Below, in pieces: positions 8,994 through 20,340 of a stretch of 58,038 nt of DNA (its first letter is position 1; each line of letters starts with the position of its first letter). The position numbers and the translations under genes were made by a program. Origin of the DNA: Lewinellaceae bacterium (GTDB lineage Bacteria > Bacteroidota > Bacteroidia > Chitinophagales > Saprospiraceae); NCBI GenBank assembly GCA_016708875.1, contig JADJFA010000030.1:1-58038 (forward strand). The letters are read 5' to 3'. The notes beneath the pieces were generated by a model. It was not told the origin of the DNA, searched no databases, and worked only from the letters and a program-made list of their open reading frames with translations.

Positions 8994-10428
8994 AAATCTT
9001 GTACGGAACGTTGTTTGACATATTGGTAATCAGTAGATTAGGAGTTATTTTTGGCATAAATTTAATACTGAGAAATTTATGCCCGCGAGTAAAGATCAAC
9101 CTCAGTTGAGCGGCATCGCCCGCCGTCGTGCCTACAGGGCCAAACAATTGGCCAAGCGGTCCAAATCAGTTTCAGCCAAGACCTTGTTAGAATTGCTTCC
9201 AGATTCTCTCTTGGTTAAAGTTTCTCAAGACACAGGCGTAGACCGTCAGTCAAGCATTGAGCGGTCGCTTATGGTTTTGGACTGATATGGAATATTGACG
9301 AGCAAGGACCAAAGTCTTAGGTCTTTAGAGAATGTGTACAATGGAGTTGCATTTGAGCAGTTTTCAGGCAAAGGCAAACATCAAACCCGTCATAGTTCTC
9401 TGGCAGATCGGCTTGCGCATATTGACCTGAATTTTTTTGAGCAGTTGTATACCGCTTTCTTAGAGAGGGTTAATAGGGTCTATGGTTCGAAACTAAAAAA
9501 GGCATTTGGGTGGCTTCATCGTTTTGATTCTACCATGGTTCGAGTGAGTGCCAATTTAGCAAAGATCGGTATGGAAGTGGGCGCTAAGTTTCGGCAAAAT
9601 GATTCGTATTGGAAACAAATCAAGTTTACGATAGGTCTACAAGGCTTAATTCCCACTAGCGCGCAGGTTTTTCATGAGCAAATATATTTGTCCGAAGAGC
9701 GGGCTTTGTTACACGCCATTGAGCAGGCGCCCATAGAATCCCAAGACATTGCGGTATTTGACATGGGGCTAAAAAGCCGAAAAACACTTCAATCTTTTAC
9801 CCAAAGAGGTTTATGGTTTGTCACCCGATTCAAAGGAACCCGATATGAAGTAGTGAAAACGCATAAAAACATTAAAGGACGCACTCATGGTGACTTAAAA
9901 TTTATCTCTGATCAGATCGTATACCTTTATCAAAGTGGGGGCGCTCCATCCAATAAGGAGGTAGAATATCGCCTCATCACCACAGAATGCATACAGGGAG
10001 ATCATGCAGGAAAAACTTATGTTTTTCTCACTAATATCCTGGATTTGACGGCTTTTGAAATCGCAGATATCTACCTCAAACGATGGGATATTGAATTGTT
10101 TTTCCGCTTTCTCAAACAGCATGTGGGACTCCAACATTTGATCGCTCACAATCATAATGCCATTACTGCTCTCTTTTATATCAGACTGTTGAGTGCTACC
10201 ATGCTTCAACTTTTTTTCTTCCTAAATGAAAGAAGAGATTTAGGCATCGCCCAAAATGGAGTTTGCCGACCAACTGAATTGGGAAATATGGGTCACAATG
10301 GCTATCCTAAAGGGGGCTGATCCCAAAAAAATAGACCCCATTGGCCATACAACCAAAAGACTAAAACCCAAAAATTCCTCTTAATTTATTGATTACCAAC
10401 ATGTCAAAGAACGTTCCGTACAAGATTA
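8994..10428 (+). mobile_element. IS4-family insertion sequence (1,435 bp)
   Basis: The element is bounded by inverted repeats of about 39 bp (8994-9032 and 10390-10428; three mismatches) whose ends read (A/T)AATCTTGTACGGAACGTT. It is flanked by a perfect 10-bp direct repeat, in the range made by IS4-family transposases. It carries one transposase locus. The coding content reads cleanly compared with the frameshift-rich neighbourhood, and its inverted repeats are nearly identical, consistent with recent arrival. Confidence 0.9.
9079..10384 (+). pseudogene. IS4-family DDE transposase, interrupted by an in-frame TGA and a 3' frameshift
   Basis: The protein starts MPASKDQPQLSGIARRRAYR and reads to MVLD, then meets an in-frame TGA (9283-9285), and continues in the same frame with YGILTSKDQSLRSLENVYNG. 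The DDE core is visible: first Asp in WLHRFDSTMVRV (near 9520), second Asp in IAVFDMGLKSRK (near 9760), and Glu in the Y-x-x-R-W-x-I-E-x-x-F motif IYLKRWDIELFFRFLKQHVG (near 10080). The HLIAHNHNAITALFYIRLL tail is also typical. Near 10250 an A-run indel shifts the frame; the restored end reads FADQLNWEIWVTMAILKGAD and stops at 10382-10384. If the TGA is real the enzyme is probably inactive. It could equally be a TGG misread. Confidence 0.85.
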
Positions 10429-10438
10429 ACTCATCAAT
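10429..10438. repeat. Target-site duplication, right copy
   Basis: This is the second copy of ACTCATCAAT, immediately after the right inverted repeat of the insertion sequence. Confidence 0.85.
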
Positions 10439-10509
10439 CGTCAATCAATCAAAATCAAAGAAATCTCAAAATTCGGGATGATCCATGTTGGTGGAGTGAG
10501 CCTGTGCAC

Positions 10510-10878
10510 TCAATTACGCCTAAAAACCCACCAAACCCAGCCCGCCGACAACAAAAACGGCATTGTAGAGGCTATAATCTTGATATTTTGGCTCAACACT
10601 CCTACCAATAAAATAAACAAAGCCAAAACCCCGGCAATGCCATGCCAATGAACACCCAACGCTTGCTGGGGTCTTTTTGAAACACCAAAAAAAGCAGATC
10701 AACTCAGGAAACAAACAGCAACAGGATCAATGGATGGGTAAAGGTGTTTTGCACATCACCCTGTTGGAACAGGACCAAATAGGCTACTTCATAAACGAAG
10801 GAAGATTGATCGCTGCTCCCATTCCATATAGCAAAACAGGAAGGAAACGAGCACGGAAAGAAGCGCTAATCTTTTCAT
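10510..10878 (-). CDS. Small integral membrane protein of unknown function, frameshifted
   Basis: On the minus strand, ATG at 10878 begins MKRLALLSVLVSFLF, a first membrane span. Joined frames continue VYEVAYLVLFQQGDVQNTFT, HPLILLLFVSLVDLLFLVFQ, KDPSKRWVFIGMALPGFLAL, FILLVGVLSQNIKIIASTM and PFLLSAGWVWWVFRRN-stop. This is about 123 residues with four predicted transmembrane segments. The arrangement resembles small Bacteroidota inner-membrane proteins, but I do not recognise a family. Three or four one-base corrections are needed. The gene lies in the same direction as the corA gene upstream of it, with the hairpin at 10927-11037 between them. Confidence 0.55.
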
Positions 10879-10926
10879 TTTCAAAGAAATAGGTTAATAA
10901 ACCGACAGAAAAAGCAAGGAACACAA

Positions 10927-11037
10927 AATATTAAATAAAACACATAGGCACAATAGGACACATAGTGTGGAAATCACAACTATGTGTCCATTTGTCTATC
11001 TTTTAATCAATTTGTGCTTATGTGTTTCATTAATATT
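10927..11037. repeat. Inverted repeat covering the 3' end of the corA gene
   Basis: The left arm 10927-10966 pairs with the right arm 10979-11037. AATATTAA...AAACACATA...GCACAA forms the outer stem and GGACACATAGT/ACTATGTGTCC the inner stem, with an extra 15-20 bp on the right arm. The last codons and stop of corA (11007-11037) lie inside the right arm. Confidence 0.75.
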
Positions 11038-11989
11038 TCACAACATCTTCTTCTCTTCATCACCCAGTACAGCCCCTGTAATAAGTCCGCCGCTACAATC
11101 GTGGCATAAAAAGCCCAGGGTGTTCCGGGAATTCCGTTCGGGATATTCATGCCGAAAAAAGAAGAAATAAGCGTCGGCACCATCAGCACCACCGTGACAA
11201 TCGTCAGTCGGTGGATCACCTGGTTCAGGTTGTTCGAAATAATGCTCGAATAGGCATCCATCGTACCGTTCAGGATGTTGGTGTACACATTGGCCATGGA
11301 AAGCGCCTGCGAGTTGTCGATGATGATATCCTCGAAGAGTTCGGTCATGTCCTCGTCGCCGTTGATGTGCAGGAAATCGGTTCGTTTCATCTTCATTTTG
11401 AGCAACTCATTGGCATTGAGAGAATTGACAAAATACACCAGACTTTTTTCGATAGCCAGCAGTTGTTTCAGGTCGGAGTTCCGGCTGGAGTGCATCAGTT
11501 CTTTTTCGATGCGGTTGCGGCGCAGGTTAAGGGTTTTGAGGCAGGACAAGAAGTGATATACATTTTGTTCGAGCATTTGCAGCACGAAGCGTTTTTCATC
11601 GGCGGGGTTGAAATCGCGCACGTTGTTTTCGAGAAATTTTCGAGCACAGGGGGTCTCAAAGCATGAAATCGTGACGACGTGTTCGATGGTCAGCATCACG
11701 CCGATAGGGACGGTGATGAAATAGGCCTCGTTTTCCCTAGGGCGTTTCTGTTTTTGACGGGGGTATTGATCAGGACAAAGCGCATATCCTCGTCGCGCTC
11801 GTAGCGGGCACGTTCGTCAAGGTCGAGGGAGTCGGTCAGGAAAACGGGGTCGAAATCGAAGCGGCGGGCGAACTCATCACAGTTCATCGGGCGCGAAGGA
11901 GGGGCCAGGTGCACCCAACAGCCAGGATCTGGCTCGGTCAGCTCGACCAACGGCGTTTTTCTCGTGTATAATATCAGGTCACTGTCCAT
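11007..11989 (-). CDS. corA: CorA-family divalent cation transporter, one frameshift
   Basis: Minus-strand ATG at 11989 gives a cytoplasmic domain (MDSDLILYTRKTPLVELTEP, HLAPPSRPMNCDEFARRFDF, DSLDLDERARYERDEDMRFV). After a frameshift near 11735 it continues through coiled-coil helices (FLSCLKTLNLRRNRIEKELM, LLAIEKSLVYFVNSLNANEL). Two C-terminal transmembrane helices carry the signature FFGMNIPNG (GMN selectivity loop) near 11140. CorA pentamers import Mg2+ and sometimes Co2+ or Ni2+; the cation cannot be told from sequence. Length of about 325 residues is normal for Bacteroidota homologues. The final residues after RRRCCEI are encoded by the inverted repeat. A second CorA is at 23187-24245; the two share little beyond the fold. 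Confidence 0.88.
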
Positions 11990-12028
11990 GGGCGGGTTTT
12001 GTAAGCCAAAAGCGCCAAAAGTGCGGCA

Positions 12029-12036
12029 CAAATTTA
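12029..12036 (-). promoter_or_regulatory. Candidate -7 element of the first corA gene (TAAATTTG)
   Basis: On the minus strand TAAATTTG matches TAnnTTTG and lies 40 bp upstream of the corA ATG. A TTTTG occurs about 24 bp further upstream, a slightly long spacing for the -33 element. Confidence 0.4.
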
Positions 12037-12266
12037 CACAGAGCTTTTGAGGTCGCGACGCAAAACGGTTTTTAAGTGAAAAAATTATTGTTCAAAAAAT
12101 TATGTTTGGAATAGGTGGGTGGTTTTGTGCGATTTCCAAACAAATAAAAAGAAAAATCTGTTTCGGACTCAAGCGGGTTTAAATCAAAATTTAACAATCA
12201 AATTTTTCCGCAAAGCGAAAATGCCAGAAATAATCTCGCTATCATTGCGGTGGTTTTCATATTAGA
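12037..12266. other. Intergenic region between the corA gene and the giant adhesin gene
   Basis: AT-rich DNA without a convincing reading frame or structured repeat. It should hold the divergent promoters of corA and the adhesin. I see no well-formed TTTG/TAnnTTTG pair on the plus strand. Confidence 0.4.
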
Positions 12267-15200
12267 ATGTACAAGAAACTGCTTTTGAACCGATTTTCAG
12301 CAGTTTCTTTGGAGCGAGCGCCTGATCAGAGGCGAACACTATACACAAAGTCCTGTCACCGTGCGAACATCTCTTTCCCAAGTTCTGCATTTTGGCAAAT
12401 TTCGTGCTCCCGTAAAAATCCTGTCTCTGACTGCTTGCAAAACAATCTTGATCTGCCCCTGAGTAGGGGTAAGTTGGGTTGTGAGGTAGGTTTAGCGTTC
12501 CGCTTTACAAACATTATGAATTTTTGTGTGCAGCGTTTTTAAGGCTGTTTGAATCTGGTGTGCCAGATTTTGCATTTGTCTTTATAGAAGCAATTTTCTT
12601 TGACCATACACAATTATCACGCAATCAAAACCTGTTAGTCCAGAGCCTTTTTACATCCCGTTCCGTCTATTGTTGTTTTCTGATGGCGGCTGCTTGTCCA
12701 ACTTGCAGCGCAGCAGTCAACATCGGCCCTTGATGCGCGACAAAAACGTCACGTCATAACAGCTGAATCAGCCCAACAAACCCCTTGTTTTTCAGAACCT
12801 GTTGCCAGGAGAGACGTACGGCTTGTTGGTACCGGGAGCCGAGCCTTGCCTCGCTAATGTATGCCCGATTGTCGGTGCTAAGTCCAAACACGCAGGTAAT
12901 CAGTTGCAACCCGACCATACACCTGTTGAAATTTAGCTTTGGCTAGCGTAATGGAGTTCCTGCTCCAATATCCATGTACCTGGGATCCAGCCAACCCGCC
13001 CCGACACTATATAAGCATGATCCATGTGGGGGAAAGAAAAAATTCTAACCGGGATGCCAGAAGCCGTGCTCGAAGTGAGCGGAGGAAATGCCGAAGATCT
13101 TGTTAAAGAAGTGTTCATTGGGGGCAACTGTTTTGATGTGACTGGCGTGACATACGATGGACAAGGTGACCAGATTGGTCAATTCAGCAATGGCCTCACC
13201 AATGTGGGTTTTAACTCAGGGTTATTATGGCTACTGGCGGCATCGGCATTGCCCCTGGCCCTAATGACTCAGACGGAGCAAGCGCAGGCTATGGTATCGG
13301 TTCGTCTGACGGTGATTTGCAATCGCTTACAAATGGTGCACTGTTTGATTTGGCAAGCATCGAATTTGACTTCACACCGACCCAATCCCCACTCACATTT
13401 GAGTATGTATTTGCATCTGAAGAATACTGCGAATATGTGAATACACAATTCAACGACGTTTTCGGATTCTTCATTTCTGGGCCAGGCATCTCAGGCACCC
13501 AAAACCTGGCAGTAGTGCCCTCGACCAACACCCCTATCACCATCAACACCATCAATCACCTTGCCAATTCAGGTTTTTATCTGCATAATACTCCCAGTTT
13601 CAGGCAATAACTGTGGTACGATTCCGCCCGCTACGGGTCAGATACCGAAGAATTGCAGTACGACGGCCTTACCCGTAAAATGATCGCTGTAGCGAATGTA
13701 ATCCCTGTTCACCTACCACATTAAACTGAAAATCGCCGACGTGGGCGATGGAGTGTGGGACTCGGCAGTGTTCCTGAAAGGCGGTTCTTTGACGGTGGAG
13801 GCAATGCTTCCATTGATTGGCTCGTGAACTGGCCAAACAGATGTTGACGAAGTAACAGAAGGTTGCGGTACGGTAGAATTGCTCATTGACCGGGTTGGGT
13901 CTAATCCGAACCTCCCATTGACTGTTAATTTTACCATCACAGGCATGGCTTACCAATGGCGCCGACTTTGGCCCAATATCTTCTGCCTACGCTCCCATCA
14001 GGGACTGACCAAATTACAGTGCCTGTCAATATTATCAACGACTTGCTCCCGGAAGGCGCAGAAACGGTCGTACTAACTTTGAACAATCCTTGTTCATGCC
14101 TAAATCCGCAGGAAACCCTGACGATTTTGGATTACACCCCCTGATGCCAGTCGCTGATACGGTAATCATTTGTGGCCCGGGTGTTGCCGTCGGTGTTATG
14201 GTTGAAGGTGGAGTAGAGCCATACAGTTATCAATGGAATACCGGTGGAACAGACCCCACCATCTCGCCATTCGTTACCTCGCCCACCACCCATATACAGT
14301 CACAATAACAGATGCTTGCGGGAAAACAAGTACCGCAAGAGCACGTGTGAATATCAACGCACAGCTTATAGCCCAAATCTTAGGCCCTGGGCCACAAATA
14401 TGTCAGGCCAATCCGTGTTTTTACCCATCACTTTTATTGGAAATGGGCCATTTGACTGAACTATAATTTTAACAGCAACTATTGGGGGACGATCACTGAC
14501 ATAACAGACAACCCTTATTTGCTGGAAGTAACGGAGGCAGGTTCTTATCAAATCGGCAGTGTGATAGATGCCGCCGGTTGCCGGGCCTGGGCTTGGGTAG
14601 CGTTCTTGCAACACTTTCAAATCTTGACATAACCGGGGTAGCCTCCAATGTGCCCTGCGGAGGCACCCACGGCTCGATCAACACCACCGTGATAGGGGAC
14701 AAGGCCCGTACAATTATGCATGGCAAGGTCCCACACCTATTGGAAATCTTCCTGACCCTACAGGCCTCCAGCCAGGCCCTTACCTTGTAACTGTGACGGA
14801 TGGCTTGGCTGTATGGATGAGCAAGATTACGGTCAGCTCTCCACCTGCACTTGCCCCAAGTATCGTAAGCATACAAGGAGTAAACTGTTTCAACGCCAAT
14901 GGGGGGCAATATCAACCTAAATGTAACTGGCGGAACACCCAATTACGGCTATCTCTGAGCAACGCCGCCACTGTTCAGGATCCACAGAATCTTGCAGCGG
15001 GCACTTATACTGTGACCATTACCGACGGCAACAACTGTACTATGACAGCAACAGCGGTAGTGCCCAGTGATTTTGCGGCTCCAACTGCCTCGACTTCGCC
15101 ACCAAACAGCATAACGTGCAGCTTGCCCAACGTGACCTTAGACGGGACAGGCTCCGGCAGTGGCCCAAACTTCAGCTACAACTGGGTTGCCAGCCCAGGA

Positions 15201-18200
15201 AATATTGTCAGTGGAAGCACCACCCTCAATCCAATAGTAAACCAATCGGGCACTTACATCCTCACCGTGCAGAACCTCACCAATGGATGTACCTCGTCGG
15301 CAAGTTCTGTTGTGGATGCCAATAACACCCCGCCTACCGCTTCAGCAGGACCTAACGCAACGCTTACTTGTGCAGCCACCAATGTGTCGCTTGATGGCTC
15401 AGGTTCCAAGTACTGGAGGCAATTTTACGTATCTCTGGACGGCTTCTCCGGGCGGAATTATTCTTGGCGGTTCAACGACCCTTAATCCAATCGTTTCATT
15501 TATAGGCACTTACACACTTTTGGTGACTAACACCCAAAATGGTTGTACTTCTACCGATTTGGCGGTTGTTGACAACAACCTAGCGCCCCCTGCTGCCTCC
15601 GTGGCTGCGCCAGGCCTTATCACCTGCACCGTTAGCCTGGTTACACTCGATGGTTCGGCTTCCAGCCCAGCGGGTATAAGCTATCAATGGACTACCTCTA
15701 ATGGCTTAATCGTTTCGGGACAAACCACCCCCACTCCGGTGGTGAGCGAAGCCGGGGAATACACCCTCACCGTAATGAATCCGTCCAATGGTTGCACGAG
15801 CAGCCAAACTGTTACGGTCAACCAGAATTTTCTGCGCCCATTGCTGTGGCCACCGCGAGCAATACTATCACCTGTATCACCCTGCAGGCAACGGTAAGCG
15901 CACTGGGCTCGCAAATGGTGCCAACAGATACTTATGTGTGGTCAACCACCAATGGCAATTTCGTATCCGGGACCAATACGTTGTCGCCAATTGTAAATGC
16001 GCCAGGCATCTACTCTATCGTCATTACGAATCCAACGAGTATGTGTACGTCCCAGGCATCTATCGTGGTGGTGGCTGACAACTTGCCACCTGCGGCAAAT
16101 GCCGGCCCTCCAGCAACGCTTACATGCACCACTACCTCGCTTACATTGGAGATCCGCTCGCGCTCATTGATTCAAGTTTGACCTACGCCTGGACGGCCGC
16201 TCCGGGAAATATTTCTGGTGGCGGAAACACGCCCATGCCGACTATCAACCAACCTGGAACCTACAATTTGGTGGTTTTCAACAGTTCAAACGGCTGTAGC
16301 AACACGGCTTCTGTGAACATTCCACAGAACATAACCCCGCCAACGGTGAACGTGGCCCCAGGCGGTGAGATCAATTGTACCACGCCAACCATACTACTGA
16401 ATGGCGCCGGTACCAGCACAGGGCCGACTTATTCCTATCAATGGACTTCTGCATCAGGAAGTGGCATTGGGGCAGGCGATAATACCCTGACACCAACCAT
16501 TGTTGCGGCGGGTACTTACACCTTGATGGTGACAAACACAGCAAACGGTTGCACCAACTCGGCCTCCACCACCGTGACAGTCAATGCAAATGTGCCAATT
16601 GCAATTGCGGCCCCACAAGGAATGCTTACCTGCGCGTTCCAAACCATTCCGGTCAATGCAACAGGCTCTACCACAGGGCCTACCATCACTTACCAATGGG
16701 GAACAATGGGAGGCTCCATTGTGAGTGGGAACGGAACGTCACAAATCATAGCCGGAGCGCCAGGGCAGTACACCTTGATCGTAACAAACACGACCAACAA
16801 TTGTACCTCCAGCACGACTATTAATGTTCAACAGGATATCGTTCCACCAGTAGCCGAGGCTGGCCCAGGTAACCTGCTTAATTGCACCGTACCTGCTATG
16901 GTATTAACTGGAGACAGCAGCAGCGTTGGCCCACAGTTCGGCTATAGTTGGACTGCCATATCGGGTGGAAATTTTGTCTCTGCTACCAATATTTTGAACC
17001 CACAAGTGAATGAAGCGGGTATCTACCAACTTTTGGTTACAAACGTGATAAATGGTTGTACAGCTGTGGATCAGGTGGAAATTGTTGCGGATGATAACGA
17101 CCCAGTGGTGGCGCTTTCCCAACCGGCACTACTCAACTGTCTTGTTACACAAACCGTTGTTAGTTCAACAGGCTCTTCCACGGGTACCAACTTTACTTAC
17201 CAATGGACAGGACCTGGTCTGCAATCAAATCCAACAGCGGTAGATGCCACTATCAACCAACCAGGCAACTATACCCTGGTTATTACGAACACGGATAATG
17301 GCTGCACAACGGAAGAAACCGTTTCTGTATCCCAAAATATTCAAGCGCCGCTTGCCGACGCCGGCCCAGACGTTTTGCTCAATTGCTACAACCCGCAATT
17401 GCAAATCGGCGGCACCAACAATTCCTCCGGCCCGAACTTTACCTACCATTGGGTTGATCCGGGTGGCATTATAGCGGGTGGAACTACCCTGACCCCAACG
17501 GTTGCAGGAGGAGGCACTTATGTGCTCATTGTGACAAACACAACCAATGGCTGTACCTCTTCCGACCCGATGAATGTGACGACCGATTTTGCATCGCCGC
17601 AAGCCAATGGCGGCCCAACGTTCCAGCTGAGTTGTACTCAAACGACTTACACCCTGCAAGCCGTGGCGCCAGTAGGTCCAAACTTCACCTACCAGTGGAC
17701 GACGATTGGTGGAAGTTTTGTTTCAGCTACCAACATTTTGAACCCAACCGTGGATGGCGCAGGCGAATATTTCCTGTTGGTGACGAACACCGCAAATGGC
17801 TGTACTTCCTCGCCAACAGTGCAAATAACACAGCTGCAGATGTTCCTATCGCCGTAGCAAACAGTGCGCCCAATCTCACTTGCGCTGTTACCCAACTAAC
17901 GCTTAACGGCACGGGCACCAACAATGGAGTTGGCTACAGTATAGGCTGGACCGCCACTAACGGTGGCAATATTTTGAGCGGGGCCAACACACTTAACCCG
18001 GTCATTGACGCACCCGGCACTTACACAATAACCGTGCAAAACCTGGTGAACTTTTGCACAGCAAATTCCAGCGTAACCGTATTGGAAGACCTCGCGCTCC
18101 CGCAAATTGACGCAGGCCCTCAGCAGACCTTAACTTGTACCGTGTTGTCACTCAACCTTTTGGGGGCAAATGCTTCAACAGGGCAATTCACCTATAATTG

Positions 18201-20154
18201 GTACACCCCCGATGGTAACATCGTAAGCGGCGCCAATACTTTAAATCCTGTAATTGATGCAATTGGCTACTATGAATTAGAAGCAACAAGCCTGCAAAAC
18301 GGCTGTACGAATGTCGTGAGTGTGGATGTGATCGCCAATCAGATAGATCCGCAATCCCTTATTGCACAGCCTGATGAACTTACTTGTAGCGACGTGCAAA
18401 TCACGCTCAATGCAGCAGGTAGCAGCACTGGCAACATGCAGTATGATTGGAGTACCGTAGGAGGAAATATTGTGAATCAGAGCAATCCTCTGGCTGTGGT
18501 GGTGGATGAACCCGCTCCCTACACACTCCTGGTAACTAATCTTACCAACGGATGCACCAGCTCCGTGACAGTATCGGTAACCCAGGATATTCTGCCGCCA
18601 ACGGCATCCGCCGGTGCTGATGGCTTGCTCACTTGCGACATTACCTCCCTGACATTGGATGGATTGGGTTCGAGCACCATCGGCAATTACTTCTATCAAT
18701 GGACTACGTCGAATGGCAACATCCTGGTCGGCTCTAACGGGCTTTCACCTGTTGTGACTGCCGGTGGAACCTACAATCTGTCGGTGACGAACATTGACAA
18801 CGGTTGTACCGATACGGATCAGGTAGTGGTTACGACCAATACCGTGCCTCCTGTAGTAGCCATTGCCTCACCGGGTGTGATTGGTTGCACCCAACCCACG
18901 GTGTTGCTCAATGGCGGCGGTTCTGCCGGTGGCGTGAACATTATGTATGAATGGACTACCGTGAACGGCAATTTTGTTGGCAGTACGAACACCAACATGG
19001 CCACAGTCAACACTTCTGGAAGTTACACCCTAAGTGTATTGAATACCACCAATGGCTGTTCAGCGACGCAAACGGTACAGGTAAGCGACAACACCGTGCT
19101 GCCCTTTGCAGAGGCTGGTCCGCCGTTCACGCTCACTTGCGCGGTAGATAAAACTACCCTGCAAGGTTCTGGTTCCAGTGGCGCGATTTACGCGTACACC
19201 TGGACAACGCAAGGCGGAAATTTTGTCTCTGGTACCAATTCGCCAAATCCAGTGGTTAACCAACCTGGTACCTACGCGCTGCTTGTTACCAATACAACTA
19301 CCGGTTGTACACAAACCGATAATGTTCAAGTGTTTGTGGAAACAAACGTGCCTACAGACTTCGAGTTTGAATTGGAGAAACCAAGTTGTAAAGACAATGA
19401 TGGCCTCATCACATTTGGGCAGGTACAAGGCGGCTTTGGCCCTTATCTATACTCCATTAATGGTGGTCAGAACTATGCATCAAGTATAGATTTTGCCGCC
19501 ATTACCCCGGGTACTTATGACCTGTTTATTCAGGATGCAAACGGTTGCGAGTTCCAGCAGCCGCTCGTCGTGCCGCAGGCGCCAGACCCGATCATCACGA
19601 CCGACCCACAGTTTGAAATCGAACTGGGTGATGAGCAGCAACTGACTGCCGTGCTTGCGCCCGGATATCCAATCTCTCTGATTGAAAGCATCATTTGGAC
19701 TCCGCAGGATGCGCTGACTTTTGAAGACTCAACCATTTCAAGTCTGTTGAATCCGACGGCCAAACCGCTCAAAACGACCGAGTACACCGTCACCATCATT
19801 AGTACAGATGGCTGCCAATCCACCGACCGCGTTTTGATTCGTGTGGACAACACTCCGCATATTTACATCCCGAATGCTTTCTCTCCCTGGAACGAGGATG
19901 GCACCAATGATGTGTTCCTCATTTTCGCCGACGGCGACCAGATTCAACAGGTAGACAAGTTCCAAATCTTTGACCGCTGGGGCGATATGGTATTTACAGA
20001 CCAGAATTTCCAGCCCAACGACCCGGCCCACGGCTGGAACGGAAGGCATAGGGACAAATTGATGACGCCTGCCGTGTTCGTCTATTATGCCGAAATTCGG
20101 CTGATTGACGGGCGTGTGCTGCTCTTCAAAGGGGATGTGACACTGGTGCAATGA
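12267..20154 (+). CDS. Giant T9SS type B adhesin-like protein: choice-of-anchor L, 17 Ig-like repeats, CHU_C domain (frameshifted)
   Basis: Secure coding runs from about 13024. A choice-of-anchor L domain is clear (EVFIGGNCFDVTGVTYDGQG, GLTNVGFNSG, IEFDFTPTQSPLTFEYVFAS, EEYCEYVNTQFNDVFGFFIS). Calx-beta-like and Ig-like stretches follow. From 15079 to 19345 are 17 tandem Ig/PKD-like repeats, then a SprB-like segment (GGFGPYLYSINGGQNYASSI, ITPGTYDLFIQDANGCEF). The end is a CHU_C gliding-motility-associated domain (HIYIPNAFSPWNEDGTNDVF, FQIFDRWGDMVF, PAVFVYYAEIRLIDG) that directs export and surface attachment through the type IX system. Roughly ten frameshifts occur before 17860; the last 840 codons are open. 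The true start is uncertain: 12780-12870 (LLPGETYGLLVPGAEPCLANV) looks like part of the protein, but 12267-12700 is hard to read. Predicted length is about 2,400-2,600 residues. Confidence 0.8.
15079..19345 (+). repeat. Seventeen tandem Ig-like repeats of about 84 residues
   Basis: Each unit begins (P/A)PxAxAGPxxxLTC, has a YxWT core and NGNxVSGxNTLNPxV, and ends GTYTLxVTNxxNGCTSS. The period averages 251 bp. Nearly every unit has one Cys at the start (LTC) and one near the end (NGC), spaced for an intra-domain disulphide. Units have diverged (about 35-55% identical by eye), so this is an old array unlike the near-identical one at 49335-50600. Confidence 0.9.
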
Positions 20155-20157
20155 TTG

Positions 20158-20190
20158 AGTTGTGGCACGACTTCAAGTCGTGCCACAACT
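20158..20190. repeat. Perfect 33-bp palindrome, CTTCAAG-centred
   Basis: Arms of 16 bp (AGTTGTGGCACGACTT and its complement) flank a single central C. It sits 4 bp after the adhesin stop codon and belongs to the same shape class as palindromes at 30050-30078, 30595-30625, 46696-46729 and 54034-54079. Confidence 0.85.
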
Positions 20191-20201
20191 AAGCCTGACA
20201 A

Positions 20202-20233
20202 AAAAGCCGCTCCGAGCATTCGGGGCGGCTTTT
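20202..20233 (+). terminator. Rho-independent terminator of the adhesin gene
   Basis: AAAAGCCGCTCCGA pairs with TCGGGGCGGCTTTT around a short loop, followed by T-rich sequence. It is a separate structure from the palindrome just upstream. Confidence 0.8.
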
Positions 20234-20340
20234 GATTCCTGGTTTAAATTAAATGTTAAGATCGTTTTGTTTTGATACCTTTTGCTTCGTTTGTGACAAA
20301 GTGAATCACTCATTTTTCACAGTCAATCACTTTAAAGCCA

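Larger units (their letters stand above)
8825..10490. repeat. Long imperfect inverted repeat split by an insertion sequence
   Basis: The left arm is 8825-8901. The right arm is 8962-8993, continuing after the insertion at 10439-10490. With the IS and one target copy removed, the two arms pair over about 80 bp, including a 36-bp uninterrupted match (8866-8901 against 8962-8993 plus 10439-10442). The outer part (AACATGGATCATCCCGA) is also shared. The 60-bp spacer is itself partly self-complementary (GATAATTGCCGATG against CATCGCCAATAATTAC). The element lies between two convergent genes and could act as a two-way terminator. Confidence 0.85.

Noticed and set aside
8825..9032. Palindrome arms as the terminal repeats of the insertion sequence
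   Set aside because: The IS ends are defined by the 39-bp repeats and the 10-bp target duplication; the palindrome continues on both sides of the insertion and so predates it.
9283..9285. TGA read as tryptophan (alternative genetic code) or selenocysteine
   Set aside because: No other gene in the window needs TGA as a sense codon, many genes end in TGA, and no SECIS-like hairpin follows.
12267..12740. Separate small genes upstream of the adhesin
   Set aside because: The short frames have no domain, start context or good codon pattern; the area is more likely the badly read N-terminus of the adhesin, though this is not proven.
18277..18699. Minus-strand open frames across the adhesin
   Set aside because: They are shadows created by the repetitive Thr/Asn/Gly codons of the plus-strand Ig-like repeats.
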